Source of the DNA: Rikenellaceae bacterium
GTDB lineage: Bacteria; Bacteroidota; Bacteroidia; Bacteroidales; UBA932
DNA: 64,000 bases
Assembly (NCBI GenBank): GCA_022766385.1
Contig: JALEPJ010000004.1
Span: 81,670 to 145,669 of the forward strand
Reading direction: 5' to 3'
In this document: positions 50,913 to 59,979 of the stretch, one piece after another
Layout of the letters: each line of letters opens with the position of its first letter
How positions within the stretch are numbered: position 1 is the stretch's first letter
Translations under genes and position numbers: made by a program
The notes under the pieces: model-generated
Databases searched by the model: none
What the model was told of the DNA's origin: nothing
Seen by the model: only the letters and a program-made list of their open reading frames with translations

Positions 50913-53122
50913 TCCTTGACTTTTGTGAGCTCTAAAACGCGGCTTTGCATTGCGTTCTGAGTGAAGACGTTAAGGCCTACCTTCATCAAATAGTCTCCAG
51001 AGAAGACGCTAGCGTTACCCTCAAGTTCGGACTTTGTGCCCGGCATCAGGTTGATTTCCTCAATGAGGTATGATGCATCCGGATCGAGGCCCTGGAGTTT
51101 CAACCTGCGCAGAGGCTCAAGATAGCGCGGATGTATGTCATATGCGAAAAGCACGGCGTGGCTGCGGTCCGCATTTACATAGTCCACGGCCATATGGTTC
51201 TCTTCATAAGGCGAAACCAGGCGGTACTGCTCTCCGTCCAGGATGACATCCTGCAGACGCTTCCAATTTGAAACAGCTGACTTAAGGTATTCAAGCTCAG
51301 CTTCGCTCAAGCGGCTCAGTCCCAAGTCGAAGCCAAGCTTGCACATAGAGGCTACGTCTGTGCGGAACTTGATGCTGGCCCCTTTGTTCCAATCGGTTAC
51401 GTGGGCACACATTGCCTTGGCCGGGAAGAACTGGCTGAAACCCCACTGGATGTAGAGTCTCTCCACCGGGTCGGTATTGTCCGAGCACCAGAATTCGGTG
51501 AAATATTTCAAGGCTTCATAGTCGCAGCGTCCGCCACCGCCGGAGCAGAGCATCATATTGACATTCGGATAATTCTCTTTCACGCGACGGAAGACATTGT
51601 ACACTCCGTTCAGATGGTCGTAGTAGAGATTTGACTGCTTGCTGCCGAGATAAGGCGAATAGATATTGGTGATAGGGGAGTTGCAGTCCCATTTAAAGAA
51701 GGCTATGCGGCTGTCACCGTCAGGAGTCCCGTCACTGAGCAGGCGTTCCACCACTCCGTAAACATAGTCCTGCACCTCCGGATTGGCCATATCGAGAACC
51801 AATTGCTTGCGGTAAAGATAGGTCTTTCTGCCAGGCTGGGTAATCGCCCAGTCAGGGTGCTTCTCGAAAAGAGTCGAATTCGGATTGACCATCTCCGGCT
51901 CGATCCATATGCCGAATTTCACTCCGGCTTCTTCAGCTGCATCGCAGAGTGCAGGCACTCCTCCAGGGAGTTTCTTTCTGTTCACCTCCCAGTCTCCCAG
52001 TCCGGCATAGTCGCCGTTTCGTGCGTGTTCGTCATTGCCGAACCAACCGTCATCGAGCAGGAAGAGGTCCACTCCGAGAGTTGCGGCTTCCTTCATCAAG
52101 CCTGCCAGTTTCTCCTGATTGAAATAGAAATAGGTGTTTTCCCAATTGTTCAGAAGACTCATCCTTGGCTCCATTCCCGCACGCAGACGGTAGTGTCTTG
52201 CCCAACCCTGAAGGTCGCGGCTGCCCTTGCCCTTGCCTTCGCGGCTGAGGGTGAAGATGAAATCCGGTGTCTTGAAAACCTGTCCGGCCGGCAGCTGGTA
52301 ATGTGAGTCGCTGGAGTTCATTCCCGCGAGCACCCTGAGCGCTCCCGCATTGTCCACCTCCAAAGTGTAGCGCCAGTTTCCTGTGCTGGCAATGGTGCCC
52401 ATCAGCACTTCTCCGCTTTCCTCGCGGGCTTCAGCATCGAGCCCAAGCTCAAAGAAAGGATGGCTGTGCATCGAGGCGCGCGAGCCGAGCTTCGTATCGA
52501 CGATTTTCTTGCCGAACTGCAGTTGCTGCGAACTCATTGCCGCTTCCCTGGCCCAGTCGGATGAGAATTCGGTCAGGTAGTAGCTGCCCCTTTTGATGTA
52601 GAGCATAGGGCTGTATGCGTTCCGAAGGGTGATGCCGGCGGCTTTCTCATTGTGGGAGATTTCGCTCCAGCTACAGATGACATTATATTCAGGGTAGGCG
52701 GCATAGTGGAGGCTGACCTCCACGGGATATAGCTCATCGGCCATATTGATCACCGTTTCCGTTCCGCCGGGTATGTCCCTGGTCCTGTGGTTCTTGTAAA
52801 CCAGATATGTGGCCTGGCTCCCGTCGCTGTGGGTGATGGACAATGCCGGCTCGAAGTAGTCTTCACCTCCGGCGCAGGCGCTGACCTCCCAGCCCCTTAT
52901 CGCTGCGGAACCGTCGGAACCGCTGTAGACGTTCCAGCTCAACTTCGAGTAGTCCGACTTATCCGCCAGGGCCTCACCGAACCAGATTTGATAGAGACGC
53001 TTGTTCGGACCCACCCTCAGGGCCAGGTCAGTGTTGCCGGCTTGAATCAATATGTCTTGAGCGGAAAGCGGAACTGTCGCCAGTCCCAGGGACAGTGCGA
53101 GAATAAAGGATTTCAACTTCAT
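50909..53122 (-). CDS. Periplasmic GH36 alpha-galactosidase
   Basis: 737 residues with a signal peptide (MKLKSFILALSLGLATVPLS then AQ). An N-terminal beta-sandwich comes first, then a (beta/alpha)8 barrel with LLDDGWFGNDEHARNGDYAG, LGDWEVNRKKLPGG and FGIWIEPEMVNPNS. The nucleophile is Asp in FFKWDCNSPI (about residue 478) and the acid/base Asp is in WCSDNTDPVER (about 547). It releases terminal alpha-galactose from raffinose-type sugars or galactomannan side chains. Its galactose would feed GalM and GalK. A palindrome lies 35 bases upstream. It is separated from the susC/susD pair by aspS. Confidence 0.94.
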   Translation of the reverse strand: MKLKSFILALSLGLATVPLSAQDILIQAGNTDLALRVGPNKRLYQIWFGEALADKSDYSKLSWNVYSGSDGSAAIRGWEVSACAGGEDYFEPALSITHSDGSQATYLVYKNHRTRDIPGGTETVINMADELYPVEVSLHYAAYPEYNVICSWSEISHNEKAAGITLRNAYSPMLYIKRGSYYLTEFSSDWAREAAMSSQQLQFGKKIVDTKLGSRASMHSHPFFELGLDAEAREESGEVLMGTIASTGNWRYTLEVDNAGALRVLAGMNSSDSHYQLPAGQVFKTPDFIFTLSREGKGKGSRDLQGWARHYRLRAGMEPRMSLLNNWENTYFYFNQEKLAGLMKEAATLGVDLFLLDDGWFGNDEHARNGDYAGLGDWEVNRKKLPGGVPALCDAAEEAGVKFGIWIEPEMVNPNSTLFEKHPDWAITQPGRKTYLYRKQLVLDMANPEVQDYVYGVVERLLSDGTPDGDSRIAFFKWDCNSPITNIYSPYLGSKQSNLYYDHLNGVYNVFRRVKENYPNVNMMLCSGGGGRCDYEALKYFTEFWCSDNTDPVERLYIQWGFSQFFPAKAMCAHVTDWNKGASIKFRTDVASMCKLGFDLGLSRLSEAELEYLKSAVSNWKRLQDVILDGEQYRLVSPYEENHMAVDYVNADRSHAVLFAYDIHPRYLEPLRRLKLQGLDPDASYLIEEINLMPGTKSELEGNASVFSGDYLMKVGLNVFTQNAMQSRVLELTKVKD

Positions 53123-53156
53123 AGCAAGTTACTCTTTCAGTTTGTTGGGGAATTGG

Positions 53157-53172
53157 TTGCACTTTTGTGCAA
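53157..53172. promoter_or_regulatory. Palindrome upstream of the alpha-galactosidase gene
   Basis: TTGCAC-TTTT-GTGCAA, a perfect 6-bp inverted repeat with a 4-base spacer, 35 bases upstream of the GH36 ATG. It is in a typical place for a sugar-responsive operator. It lies in the divergent spacer shared with aspS. Confidence 0.5.
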
Positions 53173-53221
53173 TTTAATAAAAAACTCCAGAAATGATAAT
53201 GCACTTGATGCTATAAATTGC

Positions 53222-53229
53222 TATTTTTG
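53222..53229 (+). promoter_or_regulatory. -7 element of aspS
   Basis: TATTTTTG, an exact TAnnTTTG match, 50 bases before the aspS ATG. Confidence 0.5.
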
Positions 53230-53279
53230 CCGCTTGTAAAAGAATAATTCCCTTTAGGAAAACAAATAAAGAGCATCAT

Positions 53280-55052
53280 ATGTACAGAACACACAATTGC
53301 GGCGAACTCCGCTTGGAGAACGTCGGACAGAAAGTGACTCTCGCCGGCTGGGTACAGAAGGCCCGCAAGCTCGGAGGAATGACCTTCATTGACATCCGCG
53401 ACCGTTATGGCATTACTCAGCTCGTTGTGGATGCGGCGGCACCGGCTGATCTGGTAGAGCTTGCCACTTCACTTGGCCGCGAGTACGTCATCCAGGTAAC
53501 GGGAACGGTACTCGAGCGTCAGAGCAAGAACGCCAAAATGCCTACCGGAGACATCGAGCTCGGAATTGAGTCCATCAATGTTCTCAATAAGTCCGTAACC
53601 CCACCTTTCACCATTGAAGAGGAAAGCGACGGCGGCGAGGATATCAGGGCTAAATACCGTTATCTCGACCTGCGCAGACCGCCTCTCCAGAGAGCGCTTG
53701 CCCTGCGCCACCGTCTGGCACAGGAAATCCGCAGCTATCTCGACCAAGAGGGCTTTATGGAAATCGAAACTCCATATCTTATCAAGTCCACGCCTGAGGG
53801 AGCCCGCGATTTTGTCGTTCCGTCAAGAATGAATCCGGGACAGTTCTATGCGCTTCCTCAGTCTCCTCAGACCTTCAAGCAGCTTCTGATGGTGGCCGGT
53901 TACGACCGCTATTTCCAGATTGTGCGCTGCTTCCGCGATGAGGATTTGCGTGCCGACCGCCAGCCTGAGTTCACCCAGATTGACTGCGAAATGTCTTTCG
54001 TGGAGCAGGAGGACGTCCTCAATACTTTCGAGGGTATGATGCGCAGGATGTTCAAGAACGCTCTCGGTGTGGACATTCCTGACCCGCTTCCAAGAATGAG
54101 CTGGTACGATGCGATGGACTACTACGGTTCAGACAAGCCGGATGTACGTTTCGGAATGAAGATTCACGAGATTACCGACAAGGTTCAGGGCCACGGTTTC
54201 TCAGTATTCGACAGCGTTCCTTACGTCGGAGCCATCTGCGTCGACGGTGCTGCTTCATATACCAGAAAGGAGATAGACCAGCTTACCGACTGGGTAAAGC
54301 GCCCTCAGGTAGGTGCCAAGGGCCTCGTTTATATCAAGCTCAATGAGGACGGCAGCATCAAGTCTTCAATTGACAAGTTCTATTCGGCAGATGAGCTTGC
54401 AGCCATTGCTGAATATTTGGAAGCGAAGAAGGGCGATATGATACTCGTTCTCTGCGGAGCCAAGAGAAAGACTCAGAACCAGCTCGGAGTACTCCGTCTG
54501 GAGATGGGCTCACGTCTCGGATACCGCGACCCTAAGGTCTTCGCTCCGCTTTGGATTGTTGATTTCCCTCTGCTTGAATGGGATGACGAGACTCAGAGAT
54601 TCTATGCTATGCACCATCCTTTCACTGCTCCTAAGCCTGAGCACGAGCAGTGGTTCTATTCGGACAAGAAGGAGGATCTCGAGAGGGTATGTGCCAATGC
54701 CTATGACTTCGTACTTAACGGAACCGAGCTCGGTGGCGGATCCATCCGTATCCACAATGCCGATATGCAGGCCAGAATGTTCGAAGTCCTCGGAATCAGC
54801 AAGGAGGATGCAGAGTATAAATTCGGCTTCATTATCAATGCGTTCAAATATGGCGCACCGCCTCACGGAGGTCTTGCCTTCGGTTTCGACCGCGTCTGCG
54901 CCCTCTTCGGAGGACAGGAGACCATACGTGACTACATTGCCTTCCCTAAAAACAATCAGGGTCGCGATGTGATGATTGACTCTCCTTCACAGATAGACCA
55001 GCTTCAGCTTGACGAACTTCAAATTGACGTTCGTCCTCAGAGCGCTGAGTAA
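53280..55052 (+). CDS. aspS: Aspartyl-tRNA synthetase
   Basis: 590 residues, bacterial type. An OB-fold anticodon-binding domain (residues about 1-110, [20 protein letters not shown]) is followed by the class II core. Motif 2 is in [20 protein letters not shown], preceded by [18 protein letters not shown], and motif 3 in [17 protein letters not shown]. The bacterial GAD insertion sits near residues 290-400. It charges tRNA-Asp; whether it also charges tRNA-Asn cannot be told here, as no gatCAB genes are visible. It is followed by a strong terminator. Confidence 0.98.
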   Translation: MYRTHNCGELRLENVGQKVTLAGWVQKARKLGGMTFIDIRDRYGITQLVVDAAAPADLVELATSLGREYVIQVTGTVLERQSKNAKMPTGDIELGIESINVLNKSVTPPFTIEEESDGGEDIRAKYRYLDLRRPPLQRALALRHRLAQEIRSYLDQEGFMEIETPYLIKSTPEGARDFVVPSRMNPGQFYALPQSPQTFKQLLMVAGYDRYFQIVRCFRDEDLRADRQPEFTQIDCEMSFVEQEDVLNTFEGMMRRMFKNALGVDIPDPLPRMSWYDAMDYYGSDKPDVRFGMKIHEITDKVQGHGFSVFDSVPYVGAICVDGAASYTRKEIDQLTDWVKRPQVGAKGLVYIKLNEDGSIKSSIDKFYSADELAAIAEYLEAKKGDMILVLCGAKRKTQNQLGVLRLEMGSRLGYRDPKVFAPLWIVDFPLLEWDDETQRFYAMHHPFTAPKPEHEQWFYSDKKEDLERVCANAYDFVLNGTELGGGSIRIHNADMQARMFEVLGISKEDAEYKFGFIINAFKYGAPPHGGLAFGFDRVCALFGGQETIRDYIAFPKNNQGRDVMIDSPSQIDQLQLDELQIDVRPQSAE

Positions 55053-55091
55053 TTGCCTTGTGCAGATTCCTGCATAAGGGCGAAATAGACG

Positions 55092-55146
55092 ACACTCCTT
55101 CCCATTGCTCTGCATTTGAAACAGACTTGGGGGAGTGTTGTTTTTT
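55092..55146 (+). terminator. Terminator after aspS
   Basis: ACACTCC at 55092-55098 pairs with GGAGTGT at 55132-55138, extended by CCCA/TTGGG pairing inside. A run of six T follows at 55141-55146. Confidence 0.8.
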
Positions 55147-55158
55147 ATATTCAATATC

Positions 55159-55188
55159 TTGCATAAAAAGCAATTATGTTTATATTTG
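55159..55188 (+). promoter_or_regulatory. Promoter of the susC/susD pair
   Basis: TTG at 55159-55161, 19 bases, then TATATTTG at 55181-55188, a good Bacteroidota promoter. The ATG is 50 bases downstream of the -7 box. Confidence 0.6.
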
Positions 55189-55237
55189 CGAGGTTAGTTA
55201 ATAGGTCTAATTATATCTCAATTATTGCAAAACGGAT

Positions 55238-58200
55238 ATGAATAGGATTTTTATGTTATGTATTTGCTTGAGTATGAGCGTATTGTCTTTTGCTCAAGGC
55301 AGGACGGTAAAGGGCAAAGTGCTCTCTGCCGAAGATGGAAACCCTATAGTAGGAGCATTCGTCCAGCTTATGGAGTCTAAGGACGTTGTTACCTCGACTC
55401 TGCCGGATGGAACTTTCGTCCTTTCGAATGTTCCGGAATCCTCAAGGACTCTGTCTGTATCTTTTATCGGAATGAAAACCGAAGAAGTAAAGATTTCAAA
55501 CGACCTGGTCATATATCTTGAAGCCGATACAGAGCTTCTTGACGAGGTGATGGTGGTGGCCTACGGTACCGTAAAGAAGGCCAGCTACGCCGGTTCTGCC
55601 GCTCAGGTTCAGTCTAAGCAGCTCCAGGATCTTCCTGCAACGAGTTTCGAAAGCGCCCTCATCGGTAAGGTTTCGGGCGTAAACATCACTACAAGCAGTG
55701 GCCAGGCGGGTTCGGCACCCAGTATCCGCATACGCGGAAACGGCTCCATGAGCGCCAGCAACGAGCCTCTCTATGTGATCGACGGTATTCCTGTTATCAG
55801 CGGAAGTGTCGGACAGATGGGTTCGTACATCGCAGGTACCACTAACAATGTAATGAGCTCTCTGAATATGAACGACATAGAGTCCATCTCTGTGCTCAAG
55901 GACGCTGCCGCATCTTCTCTTTATGGCAGCCGTGCCGCCAATGGAGTTGTTGTCATTACCACCAAGCAGGGCAAGAGGGGCCGTCCTGTTGTCAGTTTAC
56001 GCACTTCAATTGGATTTACCCCATCATGGGCGACAGCGAACTATGAGATGGCCGACACTCAGGATCAGGTAAACACCCTCTTCTCCGTTTTCTATGATTA
56101 TGCCAACAGGTCTAAGACCGAGGGCGGACAGGGCAAGGACCCGGAAGCTGCTGTGTCTGCCGCCATCAGCAGATTGAACGGCAAGTTCAATAAGCACGGC
56201 TATGAGTTTGAAGCTACGGATCCAAGTGCCAAGTATCAGACTATCAATATCCTCGAATACGATGATTCAGGACGTCAGGGCCAGTACTTTGATTGGGATG
56301 ACGTATTGTTCCGCACAGCAGTATATCAGGACTATGACCTCTCTGTCAGCGGAGGCAATGAGACCTCATCATATTTCAGTTCCATCGCATACACCAGAGA
56401 CCAGGGCCGCGTAAGCGTCAATGACTTCGATCGCTTCTCCGGTCGCGTGAATCTTAACCAGAAGGTAGGCAAGGTGCTGGAATTCGCCACTGGAGTGAGC
56501 CTTTCAAGGACCTCCAAGAGCGGTTTCAATGACACCGTCAACACAGGTTCGAACTATTTCTATCAGTCCCGCAATATGTTCTGGGGCCTGTATTGGCCTA
56601 CAGACTACAAAAGCGGAAAGGACTGGACTTCGAGATACGGAAGCTACGCATACAACCCTCTCTACTACAATAAGGAGTGGGAGAATCTCTCCATAAACAC
56701 CCGCATCAGCGCCTCCGAGACCGTGACCCTGCATATACTTCCGGGTCTCGATGCCAAGACCATCCTCTCCTATGACAATACGGGTGTGCGTGACCACGTC
56801 TATTACAGCCCTAACCATTATCTGGGGTCAAGTGCCAATGGTAAGGTCAATGAGATGAGAACCACCTACGAGAAGCTCGTCTCTTCATCGACCCTGAATT
56901 ACAATAAGTCCTTTGCCGGCAAGCATAGCATAGGCCTGCTCGCAGGTTTCGAAGCAGAAAAGAACAATACCGACTTCGTTCGCGCTTCGGGAGAGAATAT
57001 GCCTTCAGACCAGCTTCACACAGTCAGCACGTCAGGAACCACCACTTCTGCAGGATACAATTGGGGCAATTCACTTGTTTCCATCATTTCCAAGGCTGAT
57101 TACAATTACGACGAGAAATATTTCTTATCAGCATCATACCGCCGCGACGGATCGTCAAGGCTCAGTCCTAAGGTGCGCTGGGGTAATTTCTGGTCAGTTT
57201 CAGGAGCCTGGCGAATAATCAGCGAGCCTTTTATGTCGGGTGCAAGCTCATTCCTCAGTGACCTCAAGTTCAGAGCCTCTTATGGAGTGAACGGAACTCT
57301 GCCTACAGACAACTATGGTTACATCAACCTGATGTCCTACTCCAACAAGTATATGGGCGAACCTGGCAGTGTGCTGTCAACTCTGGCCAATCAGAATCTC
57401 AGTTGGGAGACCAGCTATACTGCAAACTTCGGTCTGGATTTCGGCTTCTTTAATCAGAGACTCAAGGGTAGTGTGGAGTACTTCAATAGAGACTCCCGAG
57501 ATCTTATCCAGAACGTCCCGGTTTCGACTACCACCGGTTTCAGCAAAACTCTCCAGAATGTTGGTGTAATCAACAATCATGGTGTGGAGCTCAGTCTCTC
57601 AGGTGATATCATACGCAGAAATGGTCTCGTATGGTCTGCTGATTTCAATACATCTTTCCTCAAGTCAACGGTAAGCAGCCTCCACAACGGTGAAGACATT
57701 ATCTGGAAGGATCCTACAGGCTCGGATGGCCGTGCCCAGTTCATATACAGGGAAGGCGAGTCCACCAGGGCCTTCTGGGGTTACGAATATGCAGGAGTCG
57801 AGACCTCGACGGGCAAGCCTGTTTATTATGTCAATGATTCTGAGGACGATCAGGCCGGCGACTTCATCTACAATGGCAGAGGTGCCACCTACGACTTCAA
57901 GAAAGCAAACTATACCATCATAGGCGATGCCATTCCGTTTATGAGCGGCGGATTCGGCACCAGTCTCAACTGGAAGAACTTCGACCTCAATGCCAGCTTC
58001 GTCTACAAAATCGGTGGCTCGCTCTACGATGCTGTATGGCAGAATTCCGATGACGGTTATTTCTGGGAGAGAACACACACCCAGTACTATATAGACAATT
58101 TCTGGCGTTCTCCGGAAGACAGCGATGCCGTTTATCCTGAAATCTCAGGTCTTGACAAGACCGATGCACAGCAGTTCAGTTCGCGTTTCATCAACGATGC

Positions 58201-58423
58201 AAGCTACCTCCGACTCAAGTCCCTCACTATGGGCTATACCCTTCCGAAGTCCCTTATCGCTAAGGTGGGGGTATCAAGTCTGAGAGTATTCTTTACCGGT
58301 TCCAACCTCTGGACCCTTGCAGCATTCAAACTTGCTGACCCTGAAGTGAATGACTACGGAACCCGTGGCTGGGAGACTCCTCTCGGCAAGACCTTCACCT
58401 TCGGAGTTGACATCAAATTCTAA
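55238..58423 (+). CDS. SusC/RagA-family TonB-linked outer-membrane transporter
   Basis: 1061 residues. A signal peptide (ends SVLSFAQ) is followed by a carboxypeptidase-regulatory-like domain (residues about 20-100, VKGKVLSAEDGNPIVGAFVQ). The TonB box region is DEVMVVAYGTVKKASYAGS. The plug domain includes IRIRGNGSMSASNEPLYVID and the family signature SLYGSRAANGVVVITTKQGK (about 229-248). A 22-strand barrel ends GKTFTFGVDIKF. It forms an energised importer with the SusD-like lipoprotein encoded next. No sensor, sigma/anti-sigma pair or glycan enzyme is adjacent, so the cargo (glycan or peptide) is unknown. Confidence 0.96.
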   Translation: MNRIFMLCICLSMSVLSFAQGRTVKGKVLSAEDGNPIVGAFVQLMESKDVVTSTLPDGTFVLSNVPESSRTLSVSFIGMKTEEVKISNDLVIYLEADTELLDEVMVVAYGTVKKASYAGSAAQVQSKQLQDLPATSFESALIGKVSGVNITTSSGQAGSAPSIRIRGNGSMSASNEPLYVIDGIPVISGSVGQMGSYIAGTTNNVMSSLNMNDIESISVLKDAAASSLYGSRAANGVVVITTKQGKRGRPVVSLRTSIGFTPSWATANYEMADTQDQVNTLFSVFYDYANRSKTEGGQGKDPEAAVSAAISRLNGKFNKHGYEFEATDPSAKYQTINILEYDDSGRQGQYFDWDDVLFRTAVYQDYDLSVSGGNETSSYFSSIAYTRDQGRVSVNDFDRFSGRVNLNQKVGKVLEFATGVSLSRTSKSGFNDTVNTGSNYFYQSRNMFWGLYWPTDYKSGKDWTSRYGSYAYNPLYYNKEWENLSINTRISASETVTLHILPGLDAKTILSYDNTGVRDHVYYSPNHYLGSSANGKVNEMRTTYEKLVSSSTLNYNKSFAGKHSIGLLAGFEAEKNNTDFVRASGENMPSDQLHTVSTSGTTTSAGYNWGNSLVSIISKADYNYDEKYFLSASYRRDGSSRLSPKVRWGNFWSVSGAWRIISEPFMSGASSFLSDLKFRASYGVNGTLPTDNYGYINLMSYSNKYMGEPGSVLSTLANQNLSWETSYTANFGLDFGFFNQRLKGSVEYFNRDSRDLIQNVPVSTTTGFSKTLQNVGVINNHGVELSLSGDIIRRNGLVWSADFNTSFLKSTVSSLHNGEDIIWKDPTGSDGRAQFIYREGESTRAFWGYEYAGVETSTGKPVYYVNDSEDDQAGDFIYNGRGATYDFKKANYTIIGDAIPFMSGGFGTSLNWKNFDLNASFVYKIGGSLYDAVWQNSDDGYFWERTHTQYYIDNFWRSPEDSDAVYPEISGLDKTDAQQFSSRFINDASYLRLKSLTMGYTLPKSLIAKVGVSSLRVFFTGSNLWTLAAFKLADPEVNDYGTRGWETPLGKTFTFGVDIKF

Positions 58424-58437
58424 AAGGAGGCTCAGTT

Positions 58438-59907
58438 ATGAAAACAAGAAACATAATAATAGCGGCTCTCAGCTGCACTTTGACCCTCACGTCCTGCGAA
58501 GACTTTCTGAATATGCAGCCAAGCACGGCCGTGAATGCATCCACTGCCATTAGGACCGCTGATGATGCACGTACAGCCATCAACGGAATTATGAGGGCTA
58601 TGAGTTCCTCAAGCTATTACGGCAGAAACTTCATCCTCTACGGCGATACCAAGGGCGGAGATCTCACCATTTACTCAGCCGGTCGCGGTCAGGATGCTCT
58701 GTATTCATTCAATCATTCCGCAACCAGCGGTTCGTATTCTGCCTTCTGGAGCCAGGGCTTCTACTGTATTATGCAGGTCAACAATCTCCTCGAGAATATC
58801 GAGAGACTGGAATCGGAAGGAAAGACTGGCTTCGATCAGTTCAAGGGCGAAGCGCTTACTTTGAGGGCTCTGTTCAATTTCGATCTCGTACGTCTCTATG
58901 GCCTGCCTTACAATTATAAAAAGGACTCTTACGGCATTCCTGACGTCACCACCACCCTCAGTGCCGATGCCAAGCCTCTCAGAGCGACAGTGGAAGAGAA
59001 TTACAAAAGGATAGTGGAAGACCTTGAGGCAGCTGAACCTCTTCTCGAGCAGAAGCCTGCCAGCGGATATGTCAATTATTACGCGAACAAGGCCCTCCAG
59101 GCCAGGGTAGCCCTCTACAGGGAGGACTATGCCGCCGCTCTTGCTGCTTCCAGGGAGATCATTGACAGTGAAAGATACAGACTCTATTCAAACATCGAGT
59201 GGGTGGATTCTTGGGAGAAGCCTTTTGCCAGTGAGTCCATATTCGAGCTCGGTATGAATGAGGAGTCCGACCTCGGAACTTCTTCTCTCGGCTTCTATTA
59301 TATGGCCAAGCACAAGAACGGCAATCAGTCTGCTTTGGGCTGGTTCCTGGCAAGCGAGTATTTCCTCACAAGACTCGGAGAGGATCCGAGCGATGTGCGT
59401 TGGGGTATAATGGGTGAGGACGAAGCTTCTACTGCTGATGCTCCACGCAAGGGAGCCTGCTACAAGTATATGGGCAGCGAGGCTCTGACAGGAGCAGGCA
59501 ACAAGACAGCTACTGCTGTTAATATCAAGATAATACGTCTTTCTGAAGTATATCTTATCGCTGCTGAGGCGGCACTTCATACAGGAGACAAGGCTGCTGC
59601 AGCCGAGTATCTGAACGCCATACGTTCGCGCTCACCACAGCTCGCTCCTGCCACCGTCGCAAGCATCTCCGATGATATGATACTCGATGAGCGCAGCAAG
59701 GAGCTCTTCGGTGAGGGCCACCGCTTTTTCGATATGATAAGGATGAACAGAAGCATTGAGTTCAATGATGATTTCCAGGGAGTTCCTGTAAGCCAGCGCC
59801 CTAAGATTATCGACCGCAGTTTCGGCAAGATTGTCCTCCCGATCAGCAACGACGAGATAGTCATCAATCCTGCCATCAAGGAACAGCAGAACGAGGCCTA
59901 CAAATAG
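58438..59907 (+). CDS. SusD/RagB-family surface lipoprotein
   Basis: 489 residues. A lipoprotein signal ends LTLTSCEDFLNMQPS with Cys20 as the acylated residue. The helical TPR-type SusD core carries family features AFWSQGFYCIMQVNNLLENI, GEALTLRALFNFDLVRLYGL, LSEVYLIAAEAAL and DDMILDERSKELFGEGHRFF. It caps the SusC barrel and captures ligand. A strong AAGGAGG ribosome-binding site 9 bases before the ATG is unusual for Bacteroidota, which mostly lack such sites. It starts 14 bases after susC. Confidence 0.96.
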   Translation: MKTRNIIIAALSCTLTLTSCEDFLNMQPSTAVNASTAIRTADDARTAINGIMRAMSSSSYYGRNFILYGDTKGGDLTIYSAGRGQDALYSFNHSATSGSYSAFWSQGFYCIMQVNNLLENIERLESEGKTGFDQFKGEALTLRALFNFDLVRLYGLPYNYKKDSYGIPDVTTTLSADAKPLRATVEENYKRIVEDLEAAEPLLEQKPASGYVNYYANKALQARVALYREDYAAALAASREIIDSERYRLYSNIEWVDSWEKPFASESIFELGMNEESDLGTSSLGFYYMAKHKNGNQSALGWFLASEYFLTRLGEDPSDVRWGIMGEDEASTADAPRKGACYKYMGSEALTGAGNKTATAVNIKIIRLSEVYLIAAEAALHTGDKAAAAEYLNAIRSRSPQLAPATVASISDDMILDERSKELFGEGHRFFDMIRMNRSIEFNDDFQGVPVSQRPKIIDRSFGKIVLPISNDEIVINPAIKEQQNEAYK

Positions 59908-59931
59908 ATTAATGGGACAGCTGTTTTTCTC

Positions 59932-59960
59932 TTGTGTCAGCTAATTTTTTGTTAACTTTG
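59932..59960 (+). promoter_or_regulatory. Promoter of murB
   Basis: TTG at 59932-59934, 18 bases, then TAACTTTG at 59953-59960, an exact TAnnTTTG match, 19 bases before the murB ATG. Confidence 0.55.
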
Positions 59961-59977
59961 TTATCTGAAAAGATAAC
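59960..59977 (+). promoter_or_regulatory. GAAA-tetraloop hairpin / palindrome just before murB
   Basis: GTTATCT (59960-59966), GAAA, AGATAAC (59971-59977): a perfect 7-bp stem with a GNRA tetraloop, ending 2 bases before the ATG. As RNA it would block the ribosome-binding region; as DNA it is a palindromic operator over the transcription start. Confidence 0.6.
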
Positions 59978-59979
59978 GG

